From contig JARKQJ010000196.1 of the NCBI GenBank assembly GCA_029973955.1, positions 1 to 64,000 of the forward strand: a stretch of DNA of 64,000 nucleotides, written 5' to 3'. A program made the translations under genes and the position numbers. Positions within the stretch are counted from its first letter, which is position 1; every line of letters begins with the position of its first letter. The notes under the pieces are model-generated. The model was not told the DNA's origin. It saw only the letters and a list, made by a program, of their open reading frames with translations, and searched no databases. Of the stretch, positions 16,245 through 24,942 are shown piece by piece. Source of the DNA: Paludibaculum sp. Lineage in GTDB: Bacteria; Acidobacteriota; Terriglobia; Bryobacterales; Bryobacteraceae.

Positions 16245-17996
16245 ATGCACCTCGCCGTCGGCCCCATCGACCTCGCCGTCATCGCCCTCTATATGGGCAT
16301 CATCGTCGCCATCGGCTGCTACGCCGGCTTCGTCCGGCGCCGCGGCGGCGGGGAAGGCAGCCACTACTTCCTCGCCGGCAACACCCTCACCTGGCCCGTC
16401 ATCGGCCTCGCCATGTTCGCCGCCAATATCTCCACCGTCCACCTCGTTTCTCTCGCCGAAGCCGCGTACAAATACGGCCTCGTCTTCGGCAACTTCGAGT
16501 GGATGGCCGGCTTCACGCTCATCCTCCTCTCGCTCTTCTTCGCGCCGCTCTACCTCCGCTCCCGCGTCCCCACTCTGCCTGACTTTCTCGAACGCCGCTA
16601 CAACCGCAAGTGCCGCGACATCCTCTCCGTCGTCAGCCTCTTCTCAGCCATCGTCATCCACATCGGCATCGCCCTCTATACCGCCGCCTACGTCCTGCGC
16701 GGCATCCTCGGCCTCGCCCCCGGCGCCACCATCCTCGGCATGGACGCGCTCATGTTCTTCATCGCCGCCCTGGGCATCCTCACCGGCCTCTACACCCTCC
16801 TCGGCGGCCTCCTCGCCGTGGTCTGGACCGAGAGCGTGCAGACCGTCCTCCTCCTCGCCGGAGCCATTGTCATCACCATCGCCGCCTGGCTCAAGGTCGG
16901 CGGCTGGGAAGCCCTCGCCGCCACGCTCGCCTCCCACCCACACCCCCTCACCGCGCCCGACATCCCCCGTTCCACCGCCAACTTCCTCAACATGGCCCGC
17001 GATGCCAGCGACCTCTCCGGCCAGCCCTGGCTCTCCGTCGTCCTCGGTTATCCCGTCCTCGGCATCTGGTACTGGTGTGCCGATCAGACCATCGTGCAGC
17101 GCGTTCTCGCCGCCAAAGACGAGCGCAATGCCCGGCTCGGTCCCCTCTTCTGCGCCTTCATCAAGATCCTCCCAGTCTTTATCTTTGTGCTGCCCGGCGT
17201 CATCTGCGTCGCGCTCGTCCAACAGGGAGCCTTCGGCGGCGACGCCCCCACCACCGCCGCCGACACCTACACCTTCCTCATCACCCGCCTGCTCCCCACC
17301 GGACTCAAAGGCCTCGTCACCGCCGCCATGCTCGCCGCCGCCATGCAGACCTGCTCGGCCGCCCTGAACTCCACCGCCACCCTTTTCGCCTACGACATCT
17401 TCAAGCGCTGGCGCCCCCAGTCCACTGATCACCAACTCGTCCTCACCGGTAAGATCACCACCGGAGTCGCCACCATCCTCTCCATCCTTTGGTCTCCGCT
17501 CTTCAGCCACTACAGCACCATGTTCGAGGGTCTCAACCGCCTCGTCTCCTACGTCGCCCCGCCCATCACCGCCGTCTTCCTCTTCGGCGTTTTCTCAAAG
17601 AAGGCCTCCGGCCGCGGCGCCCACATCACCATGAAATACGGCGCCCTCTTCGGCGGCGCGCTCTTCATCCTCGACTTCTTCCACAAGTCCATCGCCGCCT
17701 CGCTCTCGGCCGCCGGCTTCCCTGCCCTGTCCGCCGTTTTCCACGCCGCCGCCCTCTTCATCGTGAAGGACTTCATGCTCACCGCCTTCTACATGCTCCT
17801 CATCTGCTGCGCCGTCATGTGGGCCGCCTCCCGCGCCTTCCCCGAGCCTCTCAAAGACGAAGCCCGAGACCTCGTCTGGACCGATTGGCGCGAACCCCTC
17901 CGCGGCGACTCCGGCGGCCGCGGCCTCGGCGACTACCGCATCCTCTCCGCCGTCGTCACCGTCACCTTCCTCTTCCTCTACATCTATTTCCGCTAA
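16245..17996 (+). CDS. Sodium:solute symporter (SSS family)
   Basis: A 583-residue inner-membrane transporter with about 13-14 hydrophobic segments. SSS features include the N-terminal FVRRRGGGEGSHYFLAGNTL leading into WPVIGLAMFAANIS, and the later AAMLAAAMQTCSAALNSTATL, where sodium-site residues are located in the family. The size and the DQTIVQRVLAAKD block fit sugar transporters of the SGLT subgroup. Its stop is directly followed by the ATG of a GH43 gene, so it probably imports arabinose-, xylose- or galactose-type sugars released by that enzyme. Substrate is inferred from context only. Confidence 0.9.
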   Translation: MHLAVGPIDLAVIALYMGIIVAIGCYAGFVRRRGGGEGSHYFLAGNTLTWPVIGLAMFAANISTVHLVSLAEAAYKYGLVFGNFEWMAGFTLILLSLFFAPLYLRSRVPTLPDFLERRYNRKCRDILSVVSLFSAIVIHIGIALYTAAYVLRGILGLAPGATILGMDALMFFIAALGILTGLYTLLGGLLAVVWTESVQTVLLLAGAIVITIAAWLKVGGWEALAATLASHPHPLTAPDIPRSTANFLNMARDASDLSGQPWLSVVLGYPVLGIWYWCADQTIVQRVLAAKDERNARLGPLFCAFIKILPVFIFVLPGVICVALVQQGAFGGDAPTTAADTYTFLITRLLPTGLKGLVTAAMLAAAMQTCSAALNSTATLFAYDIFKRWRPQSTDHQLVLTGKITTGVATILSILWSPLFSHYSTMFEGLNRLVSYVAPPITAVFLFGVFSKKASGRGAHITMKYGALFGGALFILDFFHKSIAASLSAAGFPALSAVFHAAALFIVKDFMLTAFYMLLICCAVMWAASRAFPEPLKDEARDLVWTDWREPLRGDSGGRGLGDYRILSAVVTVTFLFLYIYFR

Positions 17997-19022
17997 ATGA
18001 AACGCATCCTCCTGCTGCTCGCCGCCCTCCCCTGCTTCGCTCAGGACACCTTCACGAACCCGCTTCTCCCCGCAGGCGCCGACCCCTGGGCCATCTACAA
18101 AGACGGCTGGTACTTTTACACCCACACCACCGGCCGCAACCTCACCCTCTGGAAAACCCGCAATCTCGCCCAGCTCGCCCAGGCCGAAAAAAGGGTCGTC
18201 TGGACCCCGCCGCCCGGCACACCCTACTCCCGCGAGATCTGGGCTCCCGAACTCCACTTCCTCCGCAACAAGTGGTACCTCTACTTCGCCGCCGATGACG
18301 GGCGCAATCGCAACCACCGCCTCTACGTCCTCGAAAACCGCTCCGCCGATCCGCTCCAGGGCGAGTGGACGCTCAAGGGCAAGCTCACCACCCCCGGCGA
18401 TAAATGGTCCATCGACGGCTCCGTCTTCGAAAACCGCGGCAAGCTCTATCTCATCTGGTCCGGCTGGCCGGGCGACGAGAACGGCCGCCAGGATCTCTAC
18501 ATCTGCCGCCTCAAGAACCCCTGGACCGCCCAAGGCCCGCGCGTCCGAATCTCCACCCCCGAGCTACCCTGGGAACGCATCGGCGACCTCGCCAAACCCG
18601 GTCCCGATGACAAGCCCCATGTCGATGTCAACGAAGGCCCGCAGGCACTCACCCGCGCAAACCGCGTCTTCATCGTCTACTCCGCCAGCGGCTGCTGGAC
18701 AGATTCCTACGCCCTCGGCATGCTCCACGCCGACGCCAACTCCAACCTCCTCGATCCCAACTCCTGGACCAAATCCCCCCGCCCCGTCTTCCGCGCCCTG
18801 AACGCTGACGGCACCTTCGCCGCCGGCCACAACTCCTTCTTCACCGCAGGCAACCAGGATTGGATCCTCTATCACGCCAACCCCGGCCCCGGCCTCGGCT
18901 GCGGCGGCCGGCGCTCGCCCCGCATGCAGCCTTTCACCTGGTATCCCGACGGCTTCCCCAACTTCGGCAGCCCCGCCGCTGCCGGCACCCCCGTGCCCCT
19001 CCCCCGGCCACAGGTACCATAA
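17997..19022 (+). CDS. Glycoside hydrolase family 43 (arabinan/arabinofuranoside type)
   Basis: A 341-residue exported five-bladed beta-propeller glycosidase (signal MKRILLLLAALPCFAQ). The three GH43 carboxylates are visible: Asp29 in GADPWAIYKDGWY (base), Asp140 in WSIDGSVF (pKa modulator) and Glu213 in VNEGPQAL (acid). Residue ranges NPLLPAGADPW and IWAPELHFLRNKWYLYF are family blades. The gene begins at the base after the symporter stop, so both are co-translated. It should cleave arabinofuranosyl or xylosyl linkages in plant-type hemicellulose; subfamily is not determinable by eye. Confidence 0.9.
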   Translation: MKRILLLLAALPCFAQDTFTNPLLPAGADPWAIYKDGWYFYTHTTGRNLTLWKTRNLAQLAQAEKRVVWTPPPGTPYSREIWAPELHFLRNKWYLYFAADDGRNRNHRLYVLENRSADPLQGEWTLKGKLTTPGDKWSIDGSVFENRGKLYLIWSGWPGDENGRQDLYICRLKNPWTAQGPRVRISTPELPWERIGDLAKPGPDDKPHVDVNEGPQALTRANRVFIVYSASGCWTDSYALGMLHADANSNLLDPNSWTKSPRPVFRALNADGTFAAGHNSFFTAGNQDWILYHANPGPGLGCGGRRSPRMQPFTWYPDGFPNFGSPAAAGTPVPLPRPQVP

Positions 19023-19027
19023 GGAGA

Positions 19028-19651
19028 ATGCAAGCTAGCCGCGGCACCTGGCGTTGGTGGTTCGCCTGGATTGTCATCGCCGCCACCACCTACGCCACCG
19101 TGCGTTACCACCTCGCCCAGCACGAGCCCTGGTCCCGCTTCTACTTCTGGACCGTCAACAAGGCGCTCAGCTACTCCGCCGTCATTCTCCTCGCCGCGTC
19201 CTATCTCTCCGCCCGCGGGAATCGTCAACTCGCCCGCGCCCTCGGCCTCTGCGGCTTCTGGCTCGCTCTCATCCATAGCCTGCTCAGTTGGCCGCTGCTT
19301 TCCCCTTTCAACTACCCCAAGCTCTACTCGAACGGCGCGCTCGGCCCAGCCGGCTGGGGCTGCCTGCTCTCCGGCATCGCCGCCATGGCGCTGCTCTCCT
19401 GCCCCGCTCTCACCTCCTTCCCGCGTTTCAACACTGCCCTCAATCCTTCGCAGTGGGCGCTTTACCAGCGCCTCGGCTACGCCGCCCTCGCTCTCGTTGC
19501 TTTCCACGTCGCCGTCTACGGCTTCGGCGGCTGGCTCACGCCCGGCAAGTGGCCCGCCCTGATGCCGCCCATCACCCTCATCTCCTTCCTTCTTGCCGTC
19601 ATCCCTGTCATCCGTCGTCTCTTGCCCAATAAGGAACAAGAAAATGTCTGA
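19028..19651 (+). CDS. Ferric-reductase-like heme membrane protein (putative)
   Basis: A 207-residue protein with about six membrane segments. Histidines in the middle of two helices (FWLALIHSLLSW and LVAFHVAVYGFGGWL) and the order of helices resemble the ferric reductase-like/MsrQ b-heme domain. No flavin or NAD domain is attached. It follows GH43 by 5 nt, with AAGGAG immediately before the ATG, and overlaps the kinase gene by 8 bases, so it is part of the sugar cassette transcript. A redox role in this cassette is not obvious; it may simply be co-transcribed. Family call is tentative. Confidence 0.55.
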   Translation: MQASRGTWRWWFAWIVIAATTYATVRYHLAQHEPWSRFYFWTVNKALSYSAVILLAASYLSARGNRQLARALGLCGFWLALIHSLLSWPLLSPFNYPKLYSNGALGPAGWGCLLSGIAAMALLSCPALTSFPRFNTALNPSQWALYQRLGYAALALVAFHVAVYGFGGWLTPGKWPALMPPITLISFLLAVIPVIRRLLPNKEQENV

Positions 19652-20762
19652 TTCTGGACTCATCCGCGTGCCCGGCCGCGTCAACCTCATCGGCGAGCAC
19701 ATCGACTATCACAACCTCTCCGTCCTCCCCATGGCTCTCGATCGCCGCATCGAAATCGAGTGGCGGGCCCTCCCCGAGCCTTGCGTCGAGGCCGTCAGCG
19801 GCTCCTTGGACCCGCGCTCCTTCCGCATCGATCAACCCCTCGAGCCCTACCCCGCCGGCGATTGGGGCAACTACGTCAAAGCCGCCGCCAACGCCGCCCT
19901 CTGGAAATGGAAGCTCCCTCGCGGCGCCTCCCTCCGCATCTCCGCTGACCTCCCGCCCGCCGCCGGCCTCTCCTCTTCCTCCGCGCTCCTCACTGCCTGC
20001 ACTCTCGCGCTCCTCCAGGCCAACGGCATCGCCGCCTCTTTCGAGGAACTCATGGAAGTGCTGCCCGAAGGCGAATACTTCGTCGGTACTCGTGGCGGCG
20101 GCATGGACCACGCCGCCGTCCTCGCCGCCCGCACCGGTCACGCTCTTCTCATTGATTTCGCCCCCGCCCGCGCCACACCCATCCCCATCCCCGCCGGCTG
20201 GGCCTTCCTTGTCGCCCACTCCCTCACCCACGCTGAAAAATCCTCCGCGGTCCGGGAAGAGTACAATGAGCGCCGCTGGGCCGGCACCCGCGGCCTGCAA
20301 GCCCTCGGCTATTCCACGTTCCGCGAGGCCCTCGCCGCCGAATCCATCGCCGCGCTGCGCGCCAAAGCCGCGCCGCTCCCCGTGCGCGACCGCGAATGCT
20401 TCCTCCACGTCGCCGAAGAGGCCGCCCGCGTCCACCATGCCGTAGACGCCATGCGCGCCAACGATCACCTCCGCTTCGGTCAACTCCTGAACGATTCCCA
20501 CACCAGCCTGCGCGATCAGCTCCGCATCAGCACCCCGTCGCTCGACCGCCTCACCCAGGCCGCCCGCGACTCCGGCGCTCTCGGCGCACGCCTCACCGGC
20601 GCCGGCTTCGGCGGCTGCGCCGTCGTCTTCTGCTTGCAGGACCAGTTCCCCGCTGTCCGCGCCGGCATCGAGACCCGCTTCTACAACGGCCCCGCCGGCA
20701 ATCACATCCTCGAGGCCCGGCCCTCCGCCGGCGCCCTCGAGCTTATGCCCACAACCGCTTGA
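19644..20762 (+). CDS. GHMP kinase, galactokinase family
   Basis: A 372-residue cytosolic kinase expected to phosphorylate galactose or a related sugar at C1. The three GHMP motifs are present: RVPGRVNLIGEHIDYHN (residues 8-24), PPAAGLSSSSALLTAC in the centre, and TGAGFGGCAVVF near the end. The signature reads GEHIDYHNLSVLPM rather than the textbook GEHTDYNDGFVLP, so a galacturonate, arabinose or N-acetylgalactosamine substrate is possible. It is the last gene of the symporter/GH43 cassette and converges on a second symporter with a 20-base overlap. The start at 19644 overlaps the preceding gene. Confidence 0.85.
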   Translation: MSDSGLIRVPGRVNLIGEHIDYHNLSVLPMALDRRIEIEWRALPEPCVEAVSGSLDPRSFRIDQPLEPYPAGDWGNYVKAAANAALWKWKLPRGASLRISADLPPAAGLSSSSALLTACTLALLQANGIAASFEELMEVLPEGEYFVGTRGGGMDHAAVLAARTGHALLIDFAPARATPIPIPAGWAFLVAHSLTHAEKSSAVREEYNERRWAGTRGLQALGYSTFREALAAESIAALRAKAAPLPVRDRECFLHVAEEAARVHHAVDAMRANDHLRFGQLLNDSHTSLRDQLRISTPSLDRLTQAARDSGALGARLTGAGFGGCAVVFCLQDQFPAVRAGIETRFYNGPAGNHILEARPSAGALELMPTTA

Positions 20763-22545
20763 TCACCTTGATCAGCACCAGCCCGCTCACCACGAACACT
20801 GCCGTCAGCATCATCGCCGTGTTCCAGCGCCCGTACAGAACGTTGCCCACCGTGAACAGCCCGCTCCACACCACCGCGCAGCCGGCCGCCCAGCCCAACA
20901 GCGACATCGGGATCGCGTCGGCTCTCGTCCACTCCGCCACTTCGCCCGGCGCCACGCCAGCCATGTCTCTGATATGCGCCCAACCCGGCCCCGCCGGATG
21001 CACCTTGCGATAGAAGTTCACCAGCGTCGCTTTGTCCGTCTGCGGACCCAGATACGCCGTCGCCACCCAGCACGCCGTCGTCGCCAGCACCGTCAGGAAC
21101 AGCTCCTGATGCGTCCCAATGACGATTCCGTTCTTCCGCAGCACCAGGAACAGAATCGATACTCCAAACGAACTCACCATCGCCACAATCTCGCACCACG
21201 CCGTCACCCGCCACCAGAACCACCGCAGCAGGTACAGCAAGCCCGTGCCCGCGCCCACCTGCAGCATGATGTTGAAGCTGTCCTGCGCCGTCTCCAGCAG
21301 AAACACCATGCCCGAAGAGAGGATAAACAGCAGCAATGTGGCCAGCCGGCCCGCCATCACGTAGTGCGCTTCCGTCGCATCCCTCTTGATGAACCGCCGG
21401 TAGAAGTCGTGCACCAGGTACGACGCCCCCCAGTTCAGGTGCGTCAGAATCGTCGACGAATTCGCCGCAATCAGCCCGCCCACCATCACCCCAATCCAGC
21501 CCGCCGGCAGGAATCGCAGCATTGCCGGGAAACCCAGGTCATGCCCGACCAGGGCCGGGTCCACGTGCGGAAACGCCTTCTGAATGTCGGAAAGCTGCGG
21601 GTACACGATCAGCGAGGCCAAGCCGGTCAGAATCCACGGCCACGGCCGCAGTACATAGTGCGCCAGGTTGAAGAACAGTGTGCTGCCCAGCGCGTCTTTC
21701 TCGGATTTCGACGCCAGCATGCGCTGCGCGATATACGATCCCCCGCCCGGTTCCGCGCCCGGATACCACACCGCCCACCACTGAATCGCGATCGGCATGA
21801 TGAACACTGCCGTTGCCAGTTCCCAGTTGTTCGAAAAGTCCGGCAGCATGTTCAGGTAGTTCAGCCCGCCCGGCCCCTTCATCGCCGACAGTTTCTCCAC
21901 CAGCCCGCTCATCCCGCCCACCTGCGGCAGCGTCACCGAGAAGTACGCCGCGGCAATCACCGCGCCCATCTTGATGAAGAACTGCACCATGTCGATCACC
22001 AGCACGCCCCACAACCCCGAGTGCGCAGCAAATACGACGTTCAGCAGACCCACCGCCGCCAGCGTCTGCCACCGCTCCAGCCCGAACAGCACGCTCGCAA
22101 TCTTGCACGCCGCCAGGTTCACCGTCGCCATGATGATGCAGTTGAAGAACAGACCCAGGTACACCGCACGGAAACCGCGCACCGCGCTCGCCGCCTTGCC
22201 CGAATACCGCAGTTCGTAGAATTCGAGATCCGTCAGCACCCCCGACCGGCGCCACAGCCGCGCGTAGAAAAACACCGTCGCCACGCCCGTCAAAGTGAAC
22301 GCCCACCACTGCCAGTTGCCAGCCACGCCCTGCGTTCTCACGAAGTTCGCCACCAGGTTCGGCGTGTCCGACGAGAACGTCGTCGCCACCATGGAAAGCC
22401 CCGCCAGCCACCACGGCACGCTCCGCCCCGAAGCGAAGAACTCCGATGTGCTCTTCCCGGAACGCTTCCCGAAGAACAACGCCGGCACGAAGCAGATCAG
22501 GAGCGAGGCAACAACGATGATCCAGTCGATAAGCTGCAGTTTCAT
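20743..22545 (-). CDS. Sodium:solute symporter (SSS family), second copy
   Basis: A 600-residue transporter with about 13-15 hydrophobic segments, clearly SSS type: GKSTSEFFASGRSVPWWLAGLSMVATTF, here at residues 26-54, then TDLEFYELRYSGKAASAVRGFR and ANSSTILTHLNWGASYLVHDFY. It is more similar in style to the sugar/glycoside symporters found next to polysaccharide genes than to the 16245 protein. I chose the ATG at 22545, directly before the first membrane helix; a TAGACT box lies 14 nt upstream. It converges with the galactokinase gene and diverges from the HlyD gene. Substrate unknown. Confidence 0.88.
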   Translation of the reverse strand: MKLQLIDWIIVVASLLICFVPALFFGKRSGKSTSEFFASGRSVPWWLAGLSMVATTFSSDTPNLVANFVRTQGVAGNWQWWAFTLTGVATVFFYARLWRRSGVLTDLEFYELRYSGKAASAVRGFRAVYLGLFFNCIIMATVNLAACKIASVLFGLERWQTLAAVGLLNVVFAAHSGLWGVLVIDMVQFFIKMGAVIAAAYFSVTLPQVGGMSGLVEKLSAMKGPGGLNYLNMLPDFSNNWELATAVFIMPIAIQWWAVWYPGAEPGGGSYIAQRMLASKSEKDALGSTLFFNLAHYVLRPWPWILTGLASLIVYPQLSDIQKAFPHVDPALVGHDLGFPAMLRFLPAGWIGVMVGGLIAANSSTILTHLNWGASYLVHDFYRRFIKRDATEAHYVMAGRLATLLLFILSSGMVFLLETAQDSFNIMLQVGAGTGLLYLLRWFWWRVTAWCEIVAMVSSFGVSILFLVLRKNGIVIGTHQELFLTVLATTACWVATAYLGPQTDKATLVNFYRKVHPAGPGWAHIRDMAGVAPGEVAEWTRADAIPMSLLGWAAGCAVVWSGLFTVGNVLYGRWNTAMMLTAVFVVSGLVLIKVIKRLWA

Positions 22546-22559
22546 GGCTCGTCTGCTAG

Positions 22560-22565
22560 AGTCTA
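22560..22565 (-). promoter_or_regulatory. Putative -10 box TAGACT for the second symporter
   Basis: TAGACT on the minus strand 14 nt upstream of the ATG at 22545. Confidence 0.4.
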
Positions 22566-22641
22566 ACGCAATTGCCGCCTCTGCACCCGCCGGGCTGAAT
22601 GAAAAGAAAGAAATGAAACCGGAGCAAATAATCCGATACGA

Positions 22642-22647
22642 TAGACT
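22642..22647 (+). promoter_or_regulatory. Putative -10 box TAGACT, leaderless HlyD start
   Basis: TAGACT ends 8 nt before the ATG at 22656; no Shine-Dalgarno sequence fits between. Confidence 0.45.
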
Positions 22648-22655
22648 TTCCACCT

Positions 22656-23984
22656 ATGTCCGCGCAGCCGCTACCTCCGCCAGTCCTCCCGCTGCCTGAA
22701 CGGCCGGCTCCACCGGTGGCGCCGCCTCCGGATCGCCGCCTCGGCGCTACGCTTCTCGCTGTCCTCGTCGTCGTCTCCGGCGGCGGCTTCTGGCTCCACC
22801 GCGTCATCGCCCGGAACTCCGCCGCCGAACAACGCGCCCAGGTCGTGCGCGCCGCGCGCCATGTCCCCGTCCAGCGCGGCTCTCTCGAGGTGCGCCTCCG
22901 CCTCCAGGGCACGCTCAAGGCCCGCGTCTTCGCCACCGTTGTCGCCCCTCTGCTCACCACCCCCGAGCGCGACCGCGCCATGAGCCTCATCCGCATCAAG
23001 GACTCCGGCACCCGCGTCCGCAAAGGCGACATCATCGCCGAATTCGACCCGCAGGCCACCAAAGACCACCTCGACGACACCCGCGACGGCCTCAATGAGC
23101 GTTCCAGCATCCTTGCCAAACGCTCCGCCTTGCTCGATATCGAACTCGCCGGCATCCTCAAGTCCATCGACGCCGCCCGCGGCAAGGTGGACAAGGCACG
23201 CTGGGACCTCAAGAGCATCCCCGTTCGCTCCGCCATCCAGTCTGAACTCTTCAAGCTCAATCTCCAACAGGCCGAAGCCGAATATCAGGCCGCCCTCGCC
23301 AACCTCCCCCTCCAACTCGAATCCCAGGCCGCCTTCGAATCGATGTACGAGATCACCGAACACATCGAGAAACTCCACGTCGCCCGCCACGAGAACGACA
23401 TCCGCCGCCTCACCATCCACGCCCCCGTCGATGGCATGGTCGTCCTCGGCTACAAACACCGCCACGATGGCGTCCAGGAAACCGTCGGCACCGGCGACCA
23501 GTTCTACTCCGGCTCCCCCCTCCTCCGTGTCGTCGATACCAGCACTCTCGAGGTCGACGGCTCCATCAACCAGTCCGAGGCCGAGCAGTTCCGCATCGGC
23601 CAACCCGCCCGCATCCGCCTCGACGGCTACGCCGGCGCCGAATACCAGGGCCGCATCCGCTCCATTGGCGTCCTCGCTACCGCCCCCGGACGATCTGCCT
23701 TCTACAACCGCACCATCCCGATTCAGGTCGAACTCCTCAACCCCGACGACCGCCTCCTGCCCGACCTGACCGCCTCCGCCGAGGTCCTCATCGACAAAGT
23801 CGACGACGTCCTCATCGCCCCCTCCGACGCCATCTCGGAGGAAAAAGGCCAGTCCTACGTCTACGTCCTCAAAGGCCAGGAAACCGAACGCCGCCCCGTC
23901 ACCACCGGCCGCATGTCCGCCACGCACACCGTCATCGAGGAAGGCGTCGCCGCCGGCGAAGTCCTCGTCGTCGCCAAACAGTAG
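22656..23984 (+). CDS. HlyD/RND-type periplasmic adaptor protein, orphan
   Basis: A 442-residue membrane-fusion protein. After a Pro-rich cytosolic start there is one membrane segment (LGATLLAVLVVVSGGGFWL), then a split lipoyl domain (VRKGDIIAEFDP and LTIHAPVDGMVV), a long alpha-helical hairpin between them (residues about 140-250), a beta-barrel region (GQPARIRLDGYAGAEYQG) and a membrane-proximal end. Adaptors of this kind connect an inner-membrane ABC or RND pump with an outer-membrane channel, yet no pump or TolC-like gene is adjacent here. The hairpin is long, as in TolC-dependent systems. Export substrate unknown. Confidence 0.87.
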   Translation: MSAQPLPPPVLPLPERPAPPVAPPPDRRLGATLLAVLVVVSGGGFWLHRVIARNSAAEQRAQVVRAARHVPVQRGSLEVRLRLQGTLKARVFATVVAPLLTTPERDRAMSLIRIKDSGTRVRKGDIIAEFDPQATKDHLDDTRDGLNERSSILAKRSALLDIELAGILKSIDAARGKVDKARWDLKSIPVRSAIQSELFKLNLQQAEAEYQAALANLPLQLESQAAFESMYEITEHIEKLHVARHENDIRRLTIHAPVDGMVVLGYKHRHDGVQETVGTGDQFYSGSPLLRVVDTSTLEVDGSINQSEAEQFRIGQPARIRLDGYAGAEYQGRIRSIGVLATAPGRSAFYNRTIPIQVELLNPDDRLLPDLTASAEVLIDKVDDVLIAPSDAISEEKGQSYVYVLKGQETERRPVTTGRMSATHTVIEEGVAAGEVLVVAKQ

Positions 23985-23995
23985 CCCCCAACGCA

Positions 23996-24024
23996 AAAAG
24001 GGCGCACCCCGGAAGGCGCGCCCC
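23996..24024 (-). terminator. Rho-independent terminator of the sugar isomerase gene
   Basis: On the minus strand the hairpin arms GGGCGC and GCGCCC (24019-24024 and 24001-24006) are followed by TTTTT, 17 nt past the isomerase stop. It also lies just after the stop of the convergent HlyD gene and may serve both weakly. Confidence 0.75.
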
Positions 24025-24041
24025 TCGTAAACCAGCCTGTC

Positions 24042-24878
24042 TTACTTGTGGAGCTTCTTGAAGTTCACCAGGCACTTCTCCACCGCTTCAAACGGCGGCA
24101 GCGCGTGCCCTTCCTGCTCGATCAGGTAGAACTCCGTGCCGCCTTCCTTCTCCGCGGCCTTGAAGATCTCTTTCCACGGCGAATCGCCTTCCCCGAACAG
24201 CACCTTATAGCCGCCCGTCCTCGACCACTCCTTGCAGTGGATCGAATTCAGACGCCCCTTGTTGGCCTTGATCCACGCCACCGGATCGCGCCCCGCTTCC
24301 ACGCACGTGCCGACATCCAACTGCAGCATCACGTCGTGCGGCGTATTCTTCGCGATCACTTCCAGCGGGAACGTGTTGTCCAGCGCTTTGAACTCCGCGC
24401 CGTGATTGTGATACCCCACCTTCAGCCCAGCGCTCTTGGTCAGCTCGGACGCCTTCGTCAGCACGCCCGCCACTTTCTTCCAGCCGTCTACCGTCGGCTC
24501 TACCTTGCCCGCGCTCGCCATCACGATATACTCGCTGCCCAACGCCTTGTTGACGTCGATCGTCTTCTGGATGTTCTCCGGCAGCAGGTTCCTGTTGTCG
24601 TTGTGCGTCGACCGGCAAGGCACCTTCAGGTCGTCCAGCAGCTTCTTCATCTCCTTGATCTGGTCCGGCGTCCAATTGATGTACGAGCCGAAGAACTCGA
24701 CGCACTCGTACCCCATCTTGGCCACGGCCTTCACGGGCCCAAACAGGTCCTTCGCCATCTCCGTCCGCACCGAGTACATCTCGATGCCGAGGAGCGGCTT
24801 CTTCTTGGCAAACGCCGGCAATGCGGCCAGCGCGCCGGCTGACATCAACAACGAGCGGCGGGAAAATGAGGTATCCAT
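24042..24878 (-). CDS. Sugar phosphate isomerase/epimerase family protein, exported
   Basis: A 278-residue TIM-barrel protein of the xylose isomerase-like/AP endonuclease 2 superfamily. It carries a Tat-like N-terminus (SRRSLLMSAGALAALPAFA). Barrel features are GIEMYSVRTEM, YECVEFFGSYINWTP, the metal-site strands VGYHNHGAEF and VMLQLDVGTCVEAGRDP, and IHCKEWS. Exported members of this family are common in acidobacteria and bacteroidetes and are presumed to isomerise or epimerise sugars. Single gene, with a TATTTT box 9 nt upstream and an intrinsic terminator behind it. Exact reaction unknown. Confidence 0.85.
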   Translation of the reverse strand: MDTSFSRRSLLMSAGALAALPAFAKKKPLLGIEMYSVRTEMAKDLFGPVKAVAKMGYECVEFFGSYINWTPDQIKEMKKLLDDLKVPCRSTHNDNRNLLPENIQKTIDVNKALGSEYIVMASAGKVEPTVDGWKKVAGVLTKASELTKSAGLKVGYHNHGAEFKALDNTFPLEVIAKNTPHDVMLQLDVGTCVEAGRDPVAWIKANKGRLNSIHCKEWSRTGGYKVLFGEGDSPWKEIFKAAEKEGGTEFYLIEQEGHALPPFEAVEKCLVNFKKLHK

Positions 24879-24887
24879 AACGCTACG

Positions 24888-24893
24888 AAAATA
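24888..24893 (-). promoter_or_regulatory. Putative -10 box TATTTT for the sugar isomerase
   Basis: Minus-strand TATTTT ending 9 nt before the ATG at 24878, with no ribosome binding site in between. Confidence 0.35.
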
Positions 24894-24942
24894 TCACAGG
24901 AAACCTCCCCGCCGCCGTCATACTCTTAAGGAGGAAGAGGCC

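Noticed and set aside
20974..22566. 530-codon open frame on the + strand opposite the second symporter
   Set aside because: Extreme Arg/His content and no hydrophobic segments; antisense shadow of a clear transporter.
22671..23996. 441-codon open frame on the - strand opposite the HlyD gene
   Set aside because: Gly/Asp/Val/Glu-rich shadow typical of the complement of C-ending codons; the + strand gene has full adaptor architecture.
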